Shown piece after piece: positions 1 to 8,889 of a stretch of 64,000 bases of DNA. The stretch comes from Roseibium marinum (GTDB lineage: Bacteria; Pseudomonadota; Alphaproteobacteria; Rhizobiales; Stappiaceae). Location of the stretch: contig NZ_PPCN01000003.1 of assembly GCF_002906165.1 (NCBI RefSeq), forward strand, positions 248,001 through 312,000. Reading direction: 5' to 3'. Made by a program: the position numbers and the translations under genes. Numbering within the stretch: the first letter of the stretch is position 1; the number at the start of each line of letters is the position of its first letter. The notes under the pieces are model-generated. The model ran no database searches. It worked only from the letters and a program-made list of their open reading frames with translations, and was not told the DNA's origin.

Positions 1-2
1 AG

Positions 3-656
3 CGCCTGCTGCCGGTGGCGCGGGAGGTGACCGGCAAGCTGGACGCGGCCCTGCGCGACCTCACCTCGGACGATCTCGACGGCAGATTGCGCCTCGGCAT
101 TCCCGACGACCAGAGCAAGGAAACGCTTTCAAGGATTGTCGGGGAATTCGCGCAATCCCACCCGCTTGTCGATCTCGAAGTCACTTGTGCCATGAGCGCG
201 GGATTTCCCGATGCGCTGGCGTCGGGATCTCTGGATCTGGCCATTTATGAAGTCGCGCATCCGCCGCGTGGGACCGACGTCCTGCGCCGGGAGCGAACCT
301 GCTGGATGGTCTCGCGCCATCACGATCTTCTGGCCCGGGACCCGCTTCCGATCGCGCTGTTCGATCGCGACTGCTGGTGGCGCGACGCGGCTCTGGACGC
401 TTTGCGCGCGGCGGGCCGACCCTTCCGGGTCGTCTATTCCAGCCAGAGCGTCGCCGGCGTCGCCGCGGCTCTCGAAGCCGGCATCGCGGCCGGATTGCTT
501 GGCGAGACGAGCATGAGCGAAAACCTGCGGCAGGTCGATCTGGGTAGCGGCGAGATGCCGGTCTCGAGCCTGGTCCTGGGCCTGCGCCCGGACGCCGCCA
601 CTCCGCCGATAGAGGCCATGAGGCACGCAATCCGAAAGGCATTCGGCGCGGAATAA
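3..656 (+). CDS. LysR-family transcriptional regulator, C-terminal part (5' end outside window)
   Basis: This is the effector-binding half of a LysR-type regulator. The reading frame is open to the left edge, and its first codons read RLLPVAREV, which matches the linker after the LysR helix-turn-helix. The DNA-binding domain therefore lies outside the window. The remaining roughly 215 residues have the periplasmic-binding-like pattern of this family: an early segment DGRLRLGIPDD, a middle SQSVAGVAAALEAGIAAGLL stretch, and a C-terminal ring of small residues. A GTG at 15 could be mistaken for a start but lies inside the domain. The effector and target genes cannot be read from this fragment. 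It is convergent with the PilZ gene at 759-1268. Confidence 0.85.
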   Translation, partial: RLLPVAREVTGKLDAALRDLTSDDLDGRLRLGIPDDQSKETLSRIVGEFAQSHPLVDLEVTCAMSAGFPDALASGSLDLAIYEVAHPPRGTDVLRRERTCWMVSRHHDLLARDPLPIALFDRDCWWRDAALDALRAAGRPFRVVYSSQSVAGVAAALEAGIAAGLLGETSMSENLRQVDLGSGEMPVSSLVLGLRPDAATPPIEAMRHAIRKAFGAE

Positions 657-758
657 GGGGGAGAGGTGTCGGGCGCTGGGGACGGGCTACCTGCACTGAC
701 AGAGCAGGACAAGCCTCTGGAGCCGCAATGGCGAACCGGGAAAAGCGTCAGGTGGCGA

Positions 759-1268
759 CTACCGCCGTTTCCCGAAAGTCGGCTTGCCGCCGCCTGCCGG
801 TCCGGTACGTTGCGCCGATCCCCCGGGCTGTTGCGGTTTTTCCGCTGCAAGCTTGCGGGCAAAGAAGTTGTCGAGGCTTTCCGTACGTTCGTTGACCTCG
901 ACTTTCAAGGCTTCCTCGGAGGTCTTGAGTACCTGGGCGCGTTGCTTGGAGGTATGGCGTTTTTCGCCGACGAACTGCACGCCGCAGCGCAGGCCGTCTT
1001 CCCAGCGGCGCTCGCAGGTGACTTCATAATCCTCCAGTTCGATCTGCAGGTCGAATTCCTTCGGCAGCAGAAAGGCCTGCTCGAATTGCAGCATGGCGCC
1101 GCCTTCGGAAATGTTGCGCACCGTGCAGGGAATGGACCGCAGGCCGTTCTGGAAAATCATCTTTCCCTTCTTGAACACACGCGCGCGCCGTTGGCGCGGC
1201 AGCAAGTCGCTGGGGTCCTCTTCCGGATGAAAGGACTGCGGTTCTGGCTTGGCGTCCGACATGGTCAT
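759..1268 (-). CDS. PilZ-domain protein (putative c-di-GMP receptor)
   Basis: The 169-residue product has the two parts of the PilZ c-di-GMP signature: an arginine-rich RQRRAR stretch at about residues 25-30 and NISEGG at about 52-57, followed by the beta-barrel pattern GAMLQFEQ. The N-terminal tail is acidic and the C-terminal tail is basic and glycine/proline-rich. No signal peptide or membrane segment is visible, so it is probably cytosolic. PilZ proteins bind c-di-GMP and pass the signal to motility or polysaccharide machinery; the partner here is unknown. It stands alone between a convergent LysR gene and the divergent cysQ. A GGDEF-EAL protein in the same window (22960-24972) could set the c-di-GMP level it senses, but that is inference. 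Confidence 0.85.
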   Translation of the reverse strand: MTMSDAKPEPQSFHPEEDPSDLLPRQRRARVFKKGKMIFQNGLRSIPCTVRNISEGGAMLQFEQAFLLPKEFDLQIELEDYEVTCERRWEDGLRCGVQFVGEKRHTSKQRAQVLKTSEEALKVEVNERTESLDNFFARKLAAEKPQQPGGSAQRTGPAGGGKPTFGKRR

Positions 1269-1565
1269 CTCACATCTCTTGGTTACGCACGATAGATTTT
1301 ACCCTCTTTCAGCAATCCTAACAGGAAATGCCTTGCCAATCCGTGAATCTTCGGAGCATTCCGGATCCGGGCCACCCGTAGTTCTCTTGAGTGCCGGAAC
1401 AAAACCCCCTAAGGCGGTGCTCCGGGAGTGGAAGCTTTTTCTTTTCAGCGGCATTCGTGGAACGCCATTCCTTGAAATGATACAGTTCTTTCTTTCTATT
1501 TGCGGACAGGAAAAACAGGCGGAAATTGTGAAAATGTTTCGGAATTTGAACGGGTTGAAGCGTTG

Positions 1566-2408
1566 ATGACAAAAGATCAGATATCCTTCCTGAACCGGCT
1601 CGCAATCCGGGCCGGCGAGGAAATCCTGAAAATCTACGCCGAGCCGTTCGACGTCGAGGAAAAGGCCGACGGCTCTCCGGTCACGAAAGCCGACGCCGCA
1701 GCGGAGAAAATTATCCTGGCCGGTCTGGCCGAACGCTTTCCGGACGTGCCGGTCGTGGCGGAAGAAGCGGTCGAGGCCGGGCATCTGCCGGCCGTCGGCG
1801 ACCGCTATTTTCTCGTCGATCCGCTCGACGGCACCAAGGAATTCCTCAAGAAAAACGGCGAATTCACGGTGAATATCGCCCTGATCGATCAGGGCAGGCC
1901 GGTTTTCGGTGTCGTTTCGGCGCCGGCGCTCGGCGAGATTTTCTGGGGCGGTGCCCTGGAGGAGGGTGGCGATATGGCCCGGCAGGCTTTCACCGGCCGG
2001 ATCGAAGGTGGCGATATTGCCGCTGTCCGGCCCATCAAGGTCAGGACGCCGCCTGCGGAAGGCTTGAGTGTGCTCGCCAGCCGGTCGCACATGTCGGACG
2101 AGACGGCCGAACTGATCGGGCGGCTCAACGTGGCCGAGCAGTTGTCAGTGGGCTCGTCGCTGAAACTGTGCTGGGTCGCGGCCGGCAGGGCGGATCTCTA
2201 TCCGCGCCTCGCGCCGACCATGCAATGGGACATCGCCGCCGGAGACGCTGTGGTGCGCGCGGCGGGTGGCGCCGTCGTTCTGGCCGCCACCCATGAGGAT
2301 TTCGTCTACCGGGTGCCGAAGGGGGCGCGCAAGGACGATCTGCGCAACCCGCATTTCATCGCGGTCGGCGCGCGGGAGCTGCTGCCGGACCTGGCATCGG
2401 CCGCCTGA
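1566..2408 (+). CDS. cysQ: 3'(2'),5'-bisphosphate nucleotidase CysQ
   Basis: CysQ hydrolyses 3'-phosphoadenosine 5'-phosphate (PAP), the by-product of PAPS use, to AMP. The 280-residue product has the inositol-monophosphatase-fold metal motifs: VAEE at about 64-67, DPLDGTKEF at 85-93, and the second metal motif WDIAAGDAVVRAAGG near residue 220. The reading frame is open about 22 codons further upstream, but ATG 1566 matches family N-termini (MTKDQISFLNRLAIRAGEEI). The ribosome site there is weak. It is the first gene of a cysQ-cysD-cysNC series, which fits removal of inhibitory PAP where PAPS is made. Confidence 0.93.
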   Translation: MTKDQISFLNRLAIRAGEEILKIYAEPFDVEEKADGSPVTKADAAAEKIILAGLAERFPDVPVVAEEAVEAGHLPAVGDRYFLVDPLDGTKEFLKKNGEFTVNIALIDQGRPVFGVVSAPALGEIFWGGALEEGGDMARQAFTGRIEGGDIAAVRPIKVRTPPAEGLSVLASRSHMSDETAELIGRLNVAEQLSVGSSLKLCWVAAGRADLYPRLAPTMQWDIAAGDAVVRAAGGAVVLAATHEDFVYRVPKGARKDDLRNPHFIAVGARELLPDLASAA

Positions 2409-2418
2409 AAAGGCGGCC
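2399..2418 (+). other. 8-bp GNRA-tetraloop hairpin spanning the cysQ stop codon
   Basis: The arms GGCCGCCT (2399-2406) and AGGCGGCC (2411-2418) are perfectly complementary around a GAAA loop. The cysQ stop TGA (2406-2408) lies at the top of the stem. No T-run follows, so it is not a classical intrinsic terminator. It could be an mRNA-stabilising or processing stem between cysQ and cysD. The pairing is read directly; the role is inference. Confidence 0.5.
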
Positions 2419-2482
2419 AACGGACCATTCCGCATACTGACCTGAGTTGAGCCGGACCGCCGGCACGAACGGAAAAGTGAAC

Positions 2483-3412
2483 ATGAACATGCAATCTCAC
2501 GGCGTCACGCCCGAGCGCCTCAGCAATCTGAAGCGCCTTGAAGCGGAAAGCATCCACATTATCCGCGAGGTGGCGGCGGAATTCTCCAATCCGGTGATGT
2601 TATATTCCATCGGCAAGGACAGCGGAGTCATGCTGCATCTGGCCATGAAGGCATTCTATCCCTCCAAGCCGCCTTTCCCGCTGCTGCATGTGGACACAAC
2701 CTGGAAGTTCCGCGAGATGATCCGGTTTCGCGACGATACCGCCAAACGACTCGGCCTGGACCTGATTATTCATACCAACCCGGAAGGGCTGGAAAAGAAC
2801 ATAAGCCCGTTCGACCATGGCTCCTCCGTGCACACCCGCATCATGAAGACCGAGGCGCTGAAGCAGGCGCTGGACAAATACGGCTTCGACGCGGCCTTCG
2901 GCGGCGCGCGCCGGGACGAGGAAAAATCCCGCGCCAAGGAGCGTGTCTTTTCCTTCCGCAACGCCAATCACGGCTGGGACCCGAAGAACCAGCGTCCGGA
3001 ACTGTGGAACCTTTATAACGCCCGGGTCGCAAAGGGCGAGAGCATCCGCGCCTTTCCGCTCTCCAACTGGACCGAGCTGGACATCTGGCAGTACATCCTG
3101 ACGGAAAACATCCCGATGGTGCCGCTTTATTTCGCCGCTCCCCGTCCCGTGGTGGAGCGCGACGGCATGCTGATCATGGTCGATGACGAGCGCATGAAGC
3201 TGCAGGCCGGAGAAACAATCGAGGAAAAGATGGTCCGTTTCCGCACCCTCGGCTGCTATCCGCTGACGGGTGCGATCGAATCCGATGCCGACACTCTGCC
3301 CGCCATCGTCCGCGAGATGCTGATCGCCCGCACGTCCGAACGCCAGGGCCGTCTGATCGACAAGGACGAAAGCGCTTCGATGGAAAAGAAAAAGCGGGAA
3401 GGATATTTCTAG
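2483..3412 (+). CDS. cysD: Sulfate adenylyltransferase subunit 2 (CysD)
   Basis: CysD is the catalytic ATP-pyrophosphatase subunit of ATP sulfurylase and makes adenosine 5'-phosphosulfate (APS) from sulfate and ATP with the GTPase subunit CysN. The product (about 309 residues, normal length) has the PP-loop SIGKDSG, the [10 protein letters not shown] stretch, [16 protein letters not shown], and the C-terminal [13 protein letters not shown] typical of CysD. I chose ATG 2483 (a second ATG is at 2489) because GGAAAAG lies just upstream at 2471-2477; upstream TTG and GTG codons are in frame but less likely. The stop is one base before the cysNC start, so the two subunits are co-translated. Confidence 0.96.
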   Translation: MNMQSHGVTPERLSNLKRLEAESIHIIREVAAEFSNPVMLYSIGKDSGVMLHLAMKAFYPSKPPFPLLHVDTTWKFREMIRFRDDTAKRLGLDLIIHTNPEGLEKNISPFDHGSSVHTRIMKTEALKQALDKYGFDAAFGGARRDEEKSRAKERVFSFRNANHGWDPKNQRPELWNLYNARVAKGESIRAFPLSNWTELDIWQYILTENIPMVPLYFAAPRPVVERDGMLIMVDDERMKLQAGETIEEKMVRFRTLGCYPLTGAIESDADTLPAIVREMLIARTSERQGRLIDKDESASMEKKKREGYF

Positions 3413-3413
3413 G

Positions 3414-5348
3414 ATGACCATCGCAGATATTCAGGAAACCGCCGAGGCAGCCGTCAACGATTATATCCTCGCCCAGGAAACCAAGGATCAGCTCCGGTTC
3501 CTGACCTGCGGCTCCGTCGACGACGGCAAGTCGACCCTGATCGGCCGCCTGCTTTTTGATACCAAACTGATCTTCGAGGACCAGCTTGCGGCGCTGGAAC
3601 GCGACTCCAAGAAGCACGGCACGGTCGGCGAGGATATCGATCTGGCGCTTCTGGTCGACGGGCTGGAGGCCGAGCGTGAGCAGGGCATCACAATCGATGT
3701 CGCCTATCGTTTCTTTGCCACGGACAAGCGCAAGTTCATCGTCGCCGATACGCCCGGCCACGAGCAGTATACCCGTAACATGGCGACCGGCGCTTCCACC
3801 GCCGATCTTGCCGTGCTGCTCGTCGATGCCCGCAACGGCCTCATGGTGCAGACCCGGCGGCATGCCTTCATTGCGTCGCTTCTGGGCATCCGGCATGTGG
3901 TTCTGGCGATCAACAAGATCGATCTCGTCGGCTTCTCGCAGGAACGCTTCGAGGAAATCCGCAAGGACTTCGAGAGCTTCGCCAACGGGTTCGATTTCGA
4001 AACCCTGGAAGCGATCCCGATGTCCGCGCGCTATGGCGACAACGTCACCGCGAAAAGCGACAAGATGACCTGGTATTCCGGTCCGACGCTGCTGGAGCAT
4101 CTGGAAACCGTGGAGTTCGGCGAGCACGCGCTCGAGGCCCCGTTCCGCTTCCCGGTCCAGTGGGTCAACCGGCCGAATCTCGATTTCCGCGGCTATTCAG
4201 GCACCATCGCCAGCGGCCGGGTGACGCTCGGCGAGGAACTGGTCGTGGCCGGTCCGGCGAAGACCTCCAGGGTCAAGGCTATTATCGGCCCGGATGGCGA
4301 GGTGCCTGAAGCACGGGCGGGGGAAGCCGTCACCCTCACGCTGGAAGACGAGATCGACATCTCCCGCGGCGACCTGCTGTCGGCGACGGCGCACCGGCCG
4401 GAAGTCGCGGACCAGTTCGCCGCCCATCTCATCTGGATGTCCGACGAGCCGCTGCTGCCGGGCCGCCCGTATATGCTGAAGATCGGCGCCCGAACCGTCA
4501 CCGCGACGGTTTCGGAGATCAAGCACAAGATCAACGTCAATACCTTCGAACATATGGCCGGCAAGACGCTGGAACTGAACGAGATCGCCTTCTGCAATTT
4601 CGCGCTGTCCTCCGCCGTGCCCTTCGACCCCTATGAGGCGAACCGCACGACCGGCGCGTTCATCCTGATCGACCGCATCACCAATGCGACGGTCGGCGCG
4701 GGCATGGTCTGGTTCGCTCTGCGCCGGGCGAGCAACATTCACTGGCAGGCGCTGGAAATCGACAAGACGGCCCGTTCGGAAAAACTCGGTCAGAAGCCCG
4801 CGGTTCTCTGGTTCACCGGCCTGTCCGGCTCCGGCAAGTCGACCATCGCATCGGTCGTGGAGAAAAAGCTGCATGTCGACGGCCGCCACACCTATACGCT
4901 CGATGGTGACAACGTCCGCCACGGCCTCAACAAGGACCTCGGCTTCACCGATGTCGACCGGGTGGAGAATATCCGCCGGGTGGGCGAGGTTGCCCGGCTG
5001 TTCACCGATGCCGGTCTGATCACGCTCGTTTCCTTCATTTCCCCCTTCAGGTCCGAACGCCGGCTGGCCCGCGACCTGATGGGCGAGGGCGAGTTCATCG
5101 AAGTCTATGTCGATACGCCCATCGAGGACTGCCGCAAGCGCGATCCCAAGGGTCTCTACGCCAAGGCCGACAGGGGCGAGATCAAGAACTTCACCGGTAT
5201 CGACAGCCCTTACGAAGCTCCGGAAAATCCGGAAATCCACATCAGGAACATCGGCCGCGATCCGGAGGAGGTCGCCGAGGAAATCATCGCCTACCTGCGC
5301 GAGCACGGGTTCCTGGCCGGCTTCGCGGAGGATGGAGAAGGCATTTAG
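3414..5348 (+). CDS. cysNC: Bifunctional sulfate adenylyltransferase subunit 1 / APS kinase (CysN-CysC fusion)
   Basis: The 644-residue protein joins the CysN GTPase, which drives APS formation by CysD, to an APS kinase that phosphorylates APS to PAPS. The N-terminal GTPase shows G1 GSVDDGKST at 33-41, DTPGHEQY at 112-119 and NKID at 167-170, then EF-Tu-like beta-barrel domains. The C-terminal kinase has P-loop GLSGSGKST at 469-477, [11 protein letters not shown], and the FISPFRSER segment. This layout equals rhizobial NodQ/CysNC. It starts one base after the cysD stop. No cysH reductase gene is in the window, so the PAPS may feed assimilation elsewhere or sulfation of surface glycans. Confidence 0.96.
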   Translation: MTIADIQETAEAAVNDYILAQETKDQLRFLTCGSVDDGKSTLIGRLLFDTKLIFEDQLAALERDSKKHGTVGEDIDLALLVDGLEAEREQGITIDVAYRFFATDKRKFIVADTPGHEQYTRNMATGASTADLAVLLVDARNGLMVQTRRHAFIASLLGIRHVVLAINKIDLVGFSQERFEEIRKDFESFANGFDFETLEAIPMSARYGDNVTAKSDKMTWYSGPTLLEHLETVEFGEHALEAPFRFPVQWVNRPNLDFRGYSGTIASGRVTLGEELVVAGPAKTSRVKAIIGPDGEVPEARAGEAVTLTLEDEIDISRGDLLSATAHRPEVADQFAAHLIWMSDEPLLPGRPYMLKIGARTVTATVSEIKHKINVNTFEHMAGKTLELNEIAFCNFALSSAVPFDPYEANRTTGAFILIDRITNATVGAGMVWFALRRASNIHWQALEIDKTARSEKLGQKPAVLWFTGLSGSGKSTIASVVEKKLHVDGRHTYTLDGDNVRHGLNKDLGFTDVDRVENIRRVGEVARLFTDAGLITLVSFISPFRSERRLARDLMGEGEFIEVYVDTPIEDCRKRDPKGLYAKADRGEIKNFTGIDSPYEAPENPEIHIRNIGRDPEEVAEEIIAYLREHGFLAGFAEDGEGI

Positions 5349-5380
5349 GCGGTCTCCGCTGTGTGCCGGCATTTCGACAA

Positions 5381-5416
5381 GGCATCCGTCTCTCCGCGCG
5401 CGAAGAGACGGATGCC
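5381..5416 (+). terminator. 13-bp perfect hairpin after cysNC
   Basis: The arms GGCATCCGTCTCT (5381-5393) and AGAGACGGATGCC (5404-5416) pair perfectly around a 10-base GC-rich loop, about 30 bases after the cysNC stop. There is no T-run after the 3' arm, so it may act as a 3'-end stabiliser or need a factor to terminate. It separates the cys genes from the epimerase gene. Confidence 0.55.
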
Positions 5417-5554
5417 GGCTGAGAAGCTTCCCTGCTTTCAGTCAACGGGATGGCTCAGTGGAGCCAAACCGGACTTTGCCGTTGCCCGCGCGCCCGAAGC
5501 CTTTTAAGACCTCACCCATAATTTGTTTATTGGTTGAAGGACCTCGTGCAGCGA

Positions 5555-6568
5555 ATGAAAACCGTTTTGGTGACCGGGTCGGCGGGATTTATCGGCTATT
5601 TTCTGTGCACGCGCCTGCTTGAGGACGGCTTCCGGGTGATCGGACTCGACGCCATGACGGATTATTACGATGTCCGCCTGAAGGAGCGCCGCCAGCAGAT
5701 GCTGCTGCAGCACGAGCATTTCAGGGCCGTGAACGACCGGGTCGAGACGGCCGATCTGCTCATGTCGCTGTTCAGCGCGGAAAAACCCGACTTCGTCATC
5801 CATCTGGCCGCCCAGGCCGGCGTGCGCTACTCCATCGAGGCGCCGCGTTCCTATCTGGAAAGCAATATTTGCGGCACGTTCGAGCTGCTGGAGGCTGCCC
5901 GGGCGTTTCCGCCGGAGCACATGCTGCTTGCCTCGACCTCGTCCGCCTATGGCGCCAATACCGAGATGCCCTACAAGGAGACGGACAAAGCCGACCACCA
6001 GATGTCGTTTTATGCCGCGACCAAAAAGGCGACGGAATCGATGGCGCATTCCTATGCCCATCTTTATCACCTGCCGGTGACCATGTTCCGCTTCTTCACC
6101 GTTTACGGCCCCTGGGGCCGCCCGGACATGGCGCTTTTCAAGTTCACCAAGGCGATCCTCGAGGGCCGGCCGATCGATGTTTACAATTACGGCGACATGC
6201 GGCGCGACTTCACCTATGTGGAAGATCTGGTCCAGGGCATCCGCCTGCTGATGGATGCGGTTCCGGTGCGTCCCGCCGAAGGCGAAGACGTCCCCGAAGG
6301 CGACAGCCTGTCGCCGGTCGCTCCCTGGCGGGTGGTCAATATCGGCAATTCCAGCTGCATCCAGCTCACGGAGTTCATCGAGGCGATCGAAGCGGCGACA
6401 GGCAGGCGCGCGGAGCGCAACCTGATGCCTATTCAGGCCGGCGATGTGCCGGCAACCTGGGCCGATGCGGACCTGTTGCAGACCCTGACGGGTTACCGGC
6501 CGAAGACCACCGTACGGGAAGGCGTCGAGCGCTTCGTGACGTGGTATCGGGAATATTACCGGATCTGA
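5555..6568 (+). CDS. NAD-dependent epimerase, probable UDP-glucuronate 4-epimerase
   Basis: This is an extended short-chain dehydrogenase. It has the Rossmann motif TGSAGFIG at residues 7-14, the HLAAQAGVRYSIEAP segment near 83-97, the catalytic YAATK (Tyr153, Lys157), and FRFFTVYGPWGRPDMA. The long DYYD...LK loop and the GRPDMA motif are typical of UDP-glucuronate 4-epimerases (LpsL/Cap1J type), which make UDP-galacturonate for lipopolysaccharide or capsule. The start is ATG 5555 (MKTVLVTG), preceded by GAAGGA about 14 bases upstream; an in-frame TTG at 5534 is less likely. Its place right after PAPS-forming genes would fit surface polysaccharide synthesis, though the hairpin between them argues for a separate transcript. 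Confidence 0.88.
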   Translation: MKTVLVTGSAGFIGYFLCTRLLEDGFRVIGLDAMTDYYDVRLKERRQQMLLQHEHFRAVNDRVETADLLMSLFSAEKPDFVIHLAAQAGVRYSIEAPRSYLESNICGTFELLEAARAFPPEHMLLASTSSAYGANTEMPYKETDKADHQMSFYAATKKATESMAHSYAHLYHLPVTMFRFFTVYGPWGRPDMALFKFTKAILEGRPIDVYNYGDMRRDFTYVEDLVQGIRLLMDAVPVRPAEGEDVPEGDSLSPVAPWRVVNIGNSSCIQLTEFIEAIEAATGRRAERNLMPIQAGDVPATWADADLLQTLTGYRPKTTVREGVERFVTWYREYYRI

Positions 6569-6633
6569 CACCCGCTGGAGCCCGCCGACGGGTCTTGTGT
6601 ATGCTCAGATAATCCTCGAATCCTGATCAGACC

Positions 6634-7680
6634 TTAAAGTGTGTCAGCGAAGTCGAAATGATCAATGGGGGGAAGGTTCGCCGGTACCGGCGTCGACCGC
6701 AGGCCATGAAGGCGTTTTTCCATGGCCATCGCCGGGGCCACGAAAGGTTCCCTGTGGGCAAGCAGGACCCCGGCGTAGAGCACGCGCGCGGTTCGGCCGT
6801 TGCCGTCCTTGAACGGATGGGTGGCGATGAAGGCGCCCAGAACGAAACACGCCAGATCGAGGGCCGACGGTCCACGCTGCCCAGAATCGCGTTCCTGGGA
6901 CAGTTGGGCAGACAGGGTCTGGGCCTTCGGGAAAACGAAATTGTAGAGAAAATACTGGCCCGAAATCGTCCCGGGATAGGCATCGTCCGCTTCCGCCCAG
7001 CGGACGGCGGAGTTCGGGCTGGTCTGGTATGACGTCGTTGGCCGACCGATGTTCTCAAAGTCAGCATCGGTGAACGGGGTCGCACGGCGGGGGAGGCGCG
7101 GCCGAAGGTATTTCAGCGTTGCCAGCGCCCGGGACGCCATGGAAGGTCTCGGCCCGAAATAGGTTTTCTTGCGCACGTAAGTCACAGTTTCGGCCGAGAA
7201 CATCTGACGTTTGGCCGCGATTTGCCTGATGGCCGTTTCAATGTCGTGCTCGGTGACCGGGCAACCCAGATGGTCCATGGAACCGGAGGCATGCGCCACC
7301 CATTTGGCTGCCTTCGCGGCTTCCTCCATGTTGGTGCCGGCATTGTAGCTCGCCGGGGGCATCTGGTTGTGCGGTTGGGCCAGATCCCGTGCCAGGCAGC
7401 CGTTCAGGGCCTTTCCATAGATACCCATGGTCTGGCGGCGGGTTCTGCTCAGCTTGTCCTGTTCCCTCGCCATCCGACGGGACGTCTTCTGCACGATCTC
7501 CTGGAGCTTTCGCTGCTTTTCCTCGGCGTTCTCGAACTCCGATGGCAGGTTTGCCATGGTTTTCCAGGCCTCACTCGCGAAGTGGTTCGCATACTTGCCT
7601 GTCGTCCTGGCGTAGAGTGCAAAAGATCGATCCGCATTCAGTGCGGCTTTGAATTCACTTTCGGAGATCCTGCGGGTCAT
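6634..7680 (-). CDS. Fic-domain protein (putative AMP-transferase)
   Basis: The 348-residue protein carries a full Fic motif, HPFKDGNGRTAR, starting at His288. This is the catalytic site used by Fic enzymes to transfer AMP or another nucleotide group to a hydroxyl side chain. The preceding GQYFLYNFVF stretch fits the flap region. The first 100 residues are charged and helical and contain no motif I can name. The start is ATG 7680, with AGGTGG nine bases upstream; a longer frame to 7725 exists but lacks such a site. I do not see a clear class II inhibitory motif before the Fic core, nor an obvious small antitoxin gene beside it. The target is unknown. Confidence 0.85.
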   Translation of the reverse strand: MTRRISESEFKAALNADRSFALYARTTGKYANHFASEAWKTMANLPSEFENAEEKQRKLQEIVQKTSRRMAREQDKLSRTRRQTMGIYGKALNGCLARDLAQPHNQMPPASYNAGTNMEEAAKAAKWVAHASGSMDHLGCPVTEHDIETAIRQIAAKRQMFSAETVTYVRKKTYFGPRPSMASRALATLKYLRPRLPRRATPFTDADFENIGRPTTSYQTSPNSAVRWAEADDAYPGTISGQYFLYNFVFPKAQTLSAQLSQERDSGQRGPSALDLACFVLGAFIATHPFKDGNGRTARVLYAGVLLAHREPFVAPAMAMEKRLHGLRSTPVPANLPPIDHFDFADTL

Positions 7681-7917
7681 GGGGTTGCCACCTCGTGAAA
7701 GGTTTCGGGTCAATGGTGAAAGCAAGACGCGACACCGTGAGTGCGTCTGTCCCGACCAGGATGTAGTTGAAGAGGAACCCCTTTGCCTGTGACCGCGAAC
7801 ACAGGGAAAAACGCCCCGGCTTCCGAGCCAAGGTTCTCAGTGGCGTGAAGGCCGTATCGTTCTCAGGTTCGATGCAGGCCCGGTAGGCCACCCGTCCTTC
7901 GGCAGCTGCCGGAGGGA

Positions 7918-8391
7918 TCAGGCCGTTGCCGGCGGCTGGCAGACATCGACCCATTCGGCGGCGGTTATGTCCGCCATGCTCTCCGGCGCGATCCTGACGG
8001 CGGCATTGGTCGCCCCGGCCGCCGGAATGACGATGTCGAAGTCCCTCAGGGAGACATCGCAATAGACGGGCAGGGGGCGGGCCAGACCGAAGGGACAGAC
8101 ACCTCCGACGGGATGGCCTGTCAGGGCCTCGACCTCTTCCAGTGCAAGCATTTTCACCTTTCCGCCGAAGGCCGCCTTGGCCTTTTTGTTATCCAGCCGG
8201 GCGTCGCCTCTGGTGACCAACAGAAAAATCCGGTCCTTGACCTGCAGCGACAGGGTCTTGGCGATCTGGCCGGGCTGAACACCGTGTGCTCGCGCGGCCA
8301 GATCGACGGTGGCGCTGCTTTCCCCGGTCACGAGAACTTCGAACTCGGGTGCTGCGCTTGCAAGATGTTCGCGGACGCTTTCAAGGCTCAT
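7918..8391 (-). CDS. YbaK/EbsC-family protein (aminoacyl-tRNA deacylase)
   Basis: The 157-residue product matches the YbaK/ProX family of trans-editing enzymes that hydrolyse mischarged aminoacyl-tRNAs such as Cys-tRNA(Pro). The family lysine and glycine-rich features are present: GQIAKTLSLQ near residues 45-54, LVTRGDARLDNKK, and HPVGGVCPFGL. The start is ATG 8391 (MSLESVREHL); the frame is open to 8472 but those codons do not resemble the family. The 5' region faces an inverted repeat at 8506-8532. It is probably a stand-alone quality-control gene. Confidence 0.88.
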   Translation of the reverse strand: MSLESVREHLASAAPEFEVLVTGESSATVDLAARAHGVQPGQIAKTLSLQVKDRIFLLVTRGDARLDNKKAKAAFGGKVKMLALEEVEALTGHPVGGVCPFGLARPLPVYCDVSLRDFDIVIPAAGATNAAVRIAPESMADITAAEWVDVCQPPATA

Positions 8392-8505
8392 GCTGGACTG
8401 TCTTTCGTGCTTTTTTACTATGGGTGTTCCGGAAAACTGCCATGCTCCGGCAGCCGAGAAAACCTGAATCACTTGTGCATATTATCAATTTCGGCATGAT
8501 GTGAA

Positions 8506-8532
8506 TTAAGATTGCGTTCATAGTGATCTTAA
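8506..8532. promoter_or_regulatory. Inverted repeat TTAAGAT-N13-ATCTTAA in a divergent promoter region
   Basis: Two 7-base arms (8506-8512 and 8526-8532) are perfect inverted repeats with a 13-base spacer. They lie between the divergent YbaK-type gene and the small membrane-protein gene. This spacing would suit a dimeric regulator. No known factor is assigned. Confidence 0.35.
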
Positions 8533-8627
8533 GCGGGTGTTAACCCTTTGCCTTTTAAACGCTATGGTAGGCGGATCCGGAACTTTCCCCGTATATCCGC
8601 GATATCGTCATTTAAGGGATCGTCGAA

Positions 8628-8816
8628 ATGGCAAGGGCCATGACCGCCGCTAATGAAGTCTGCCCGTCCGAGCTGGATGAGGACGAGCGGATCATGCAGA
8701 CGGTTCATCGGGACGAGACAGTGCATTTCCCATTGATGGTGGTGAAAAATCTTCTCTTCTGGGGATCCATATCGTTGAGCATCTACGCCCTTTACGCGCT
8801 CGCCGCCGCTCTTTGA
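8628..8816 (+). CDS. Small membrane protein, 62 residues, function unknown
   Basis: The short product has a charged N-terminal half with an acidic DEDERIMQTVHRDE stretch, and one hydrophobic C-terminal segment of about 20 residues (LLFWGSISLSIYALYALAAAL). It is predicted to be a tail-anchored or single-pass inner-membrane peptide. A ribosome site AAGGGATCG lies just upstream of ATG 8628, and the 5' region (8533-8627) is more AT-rich, as expected of a promoter. I do not recognise the family. The site, codon use and hydrophobic end support a real gene. Confidence 0.6.
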   Translation: MARAMTAANEVCPSELDEDERIMQTVHRDETVHFPLMVVKNLLFWGSISLSIYALYALAAAL

Positions 8817-8889
8817 ACGCTGGCGCGTTGACCTGATCGCGGGTCACTCCCCCATCAACCTTTGAAAGCTGTCGAACCCGGATCGGGTT

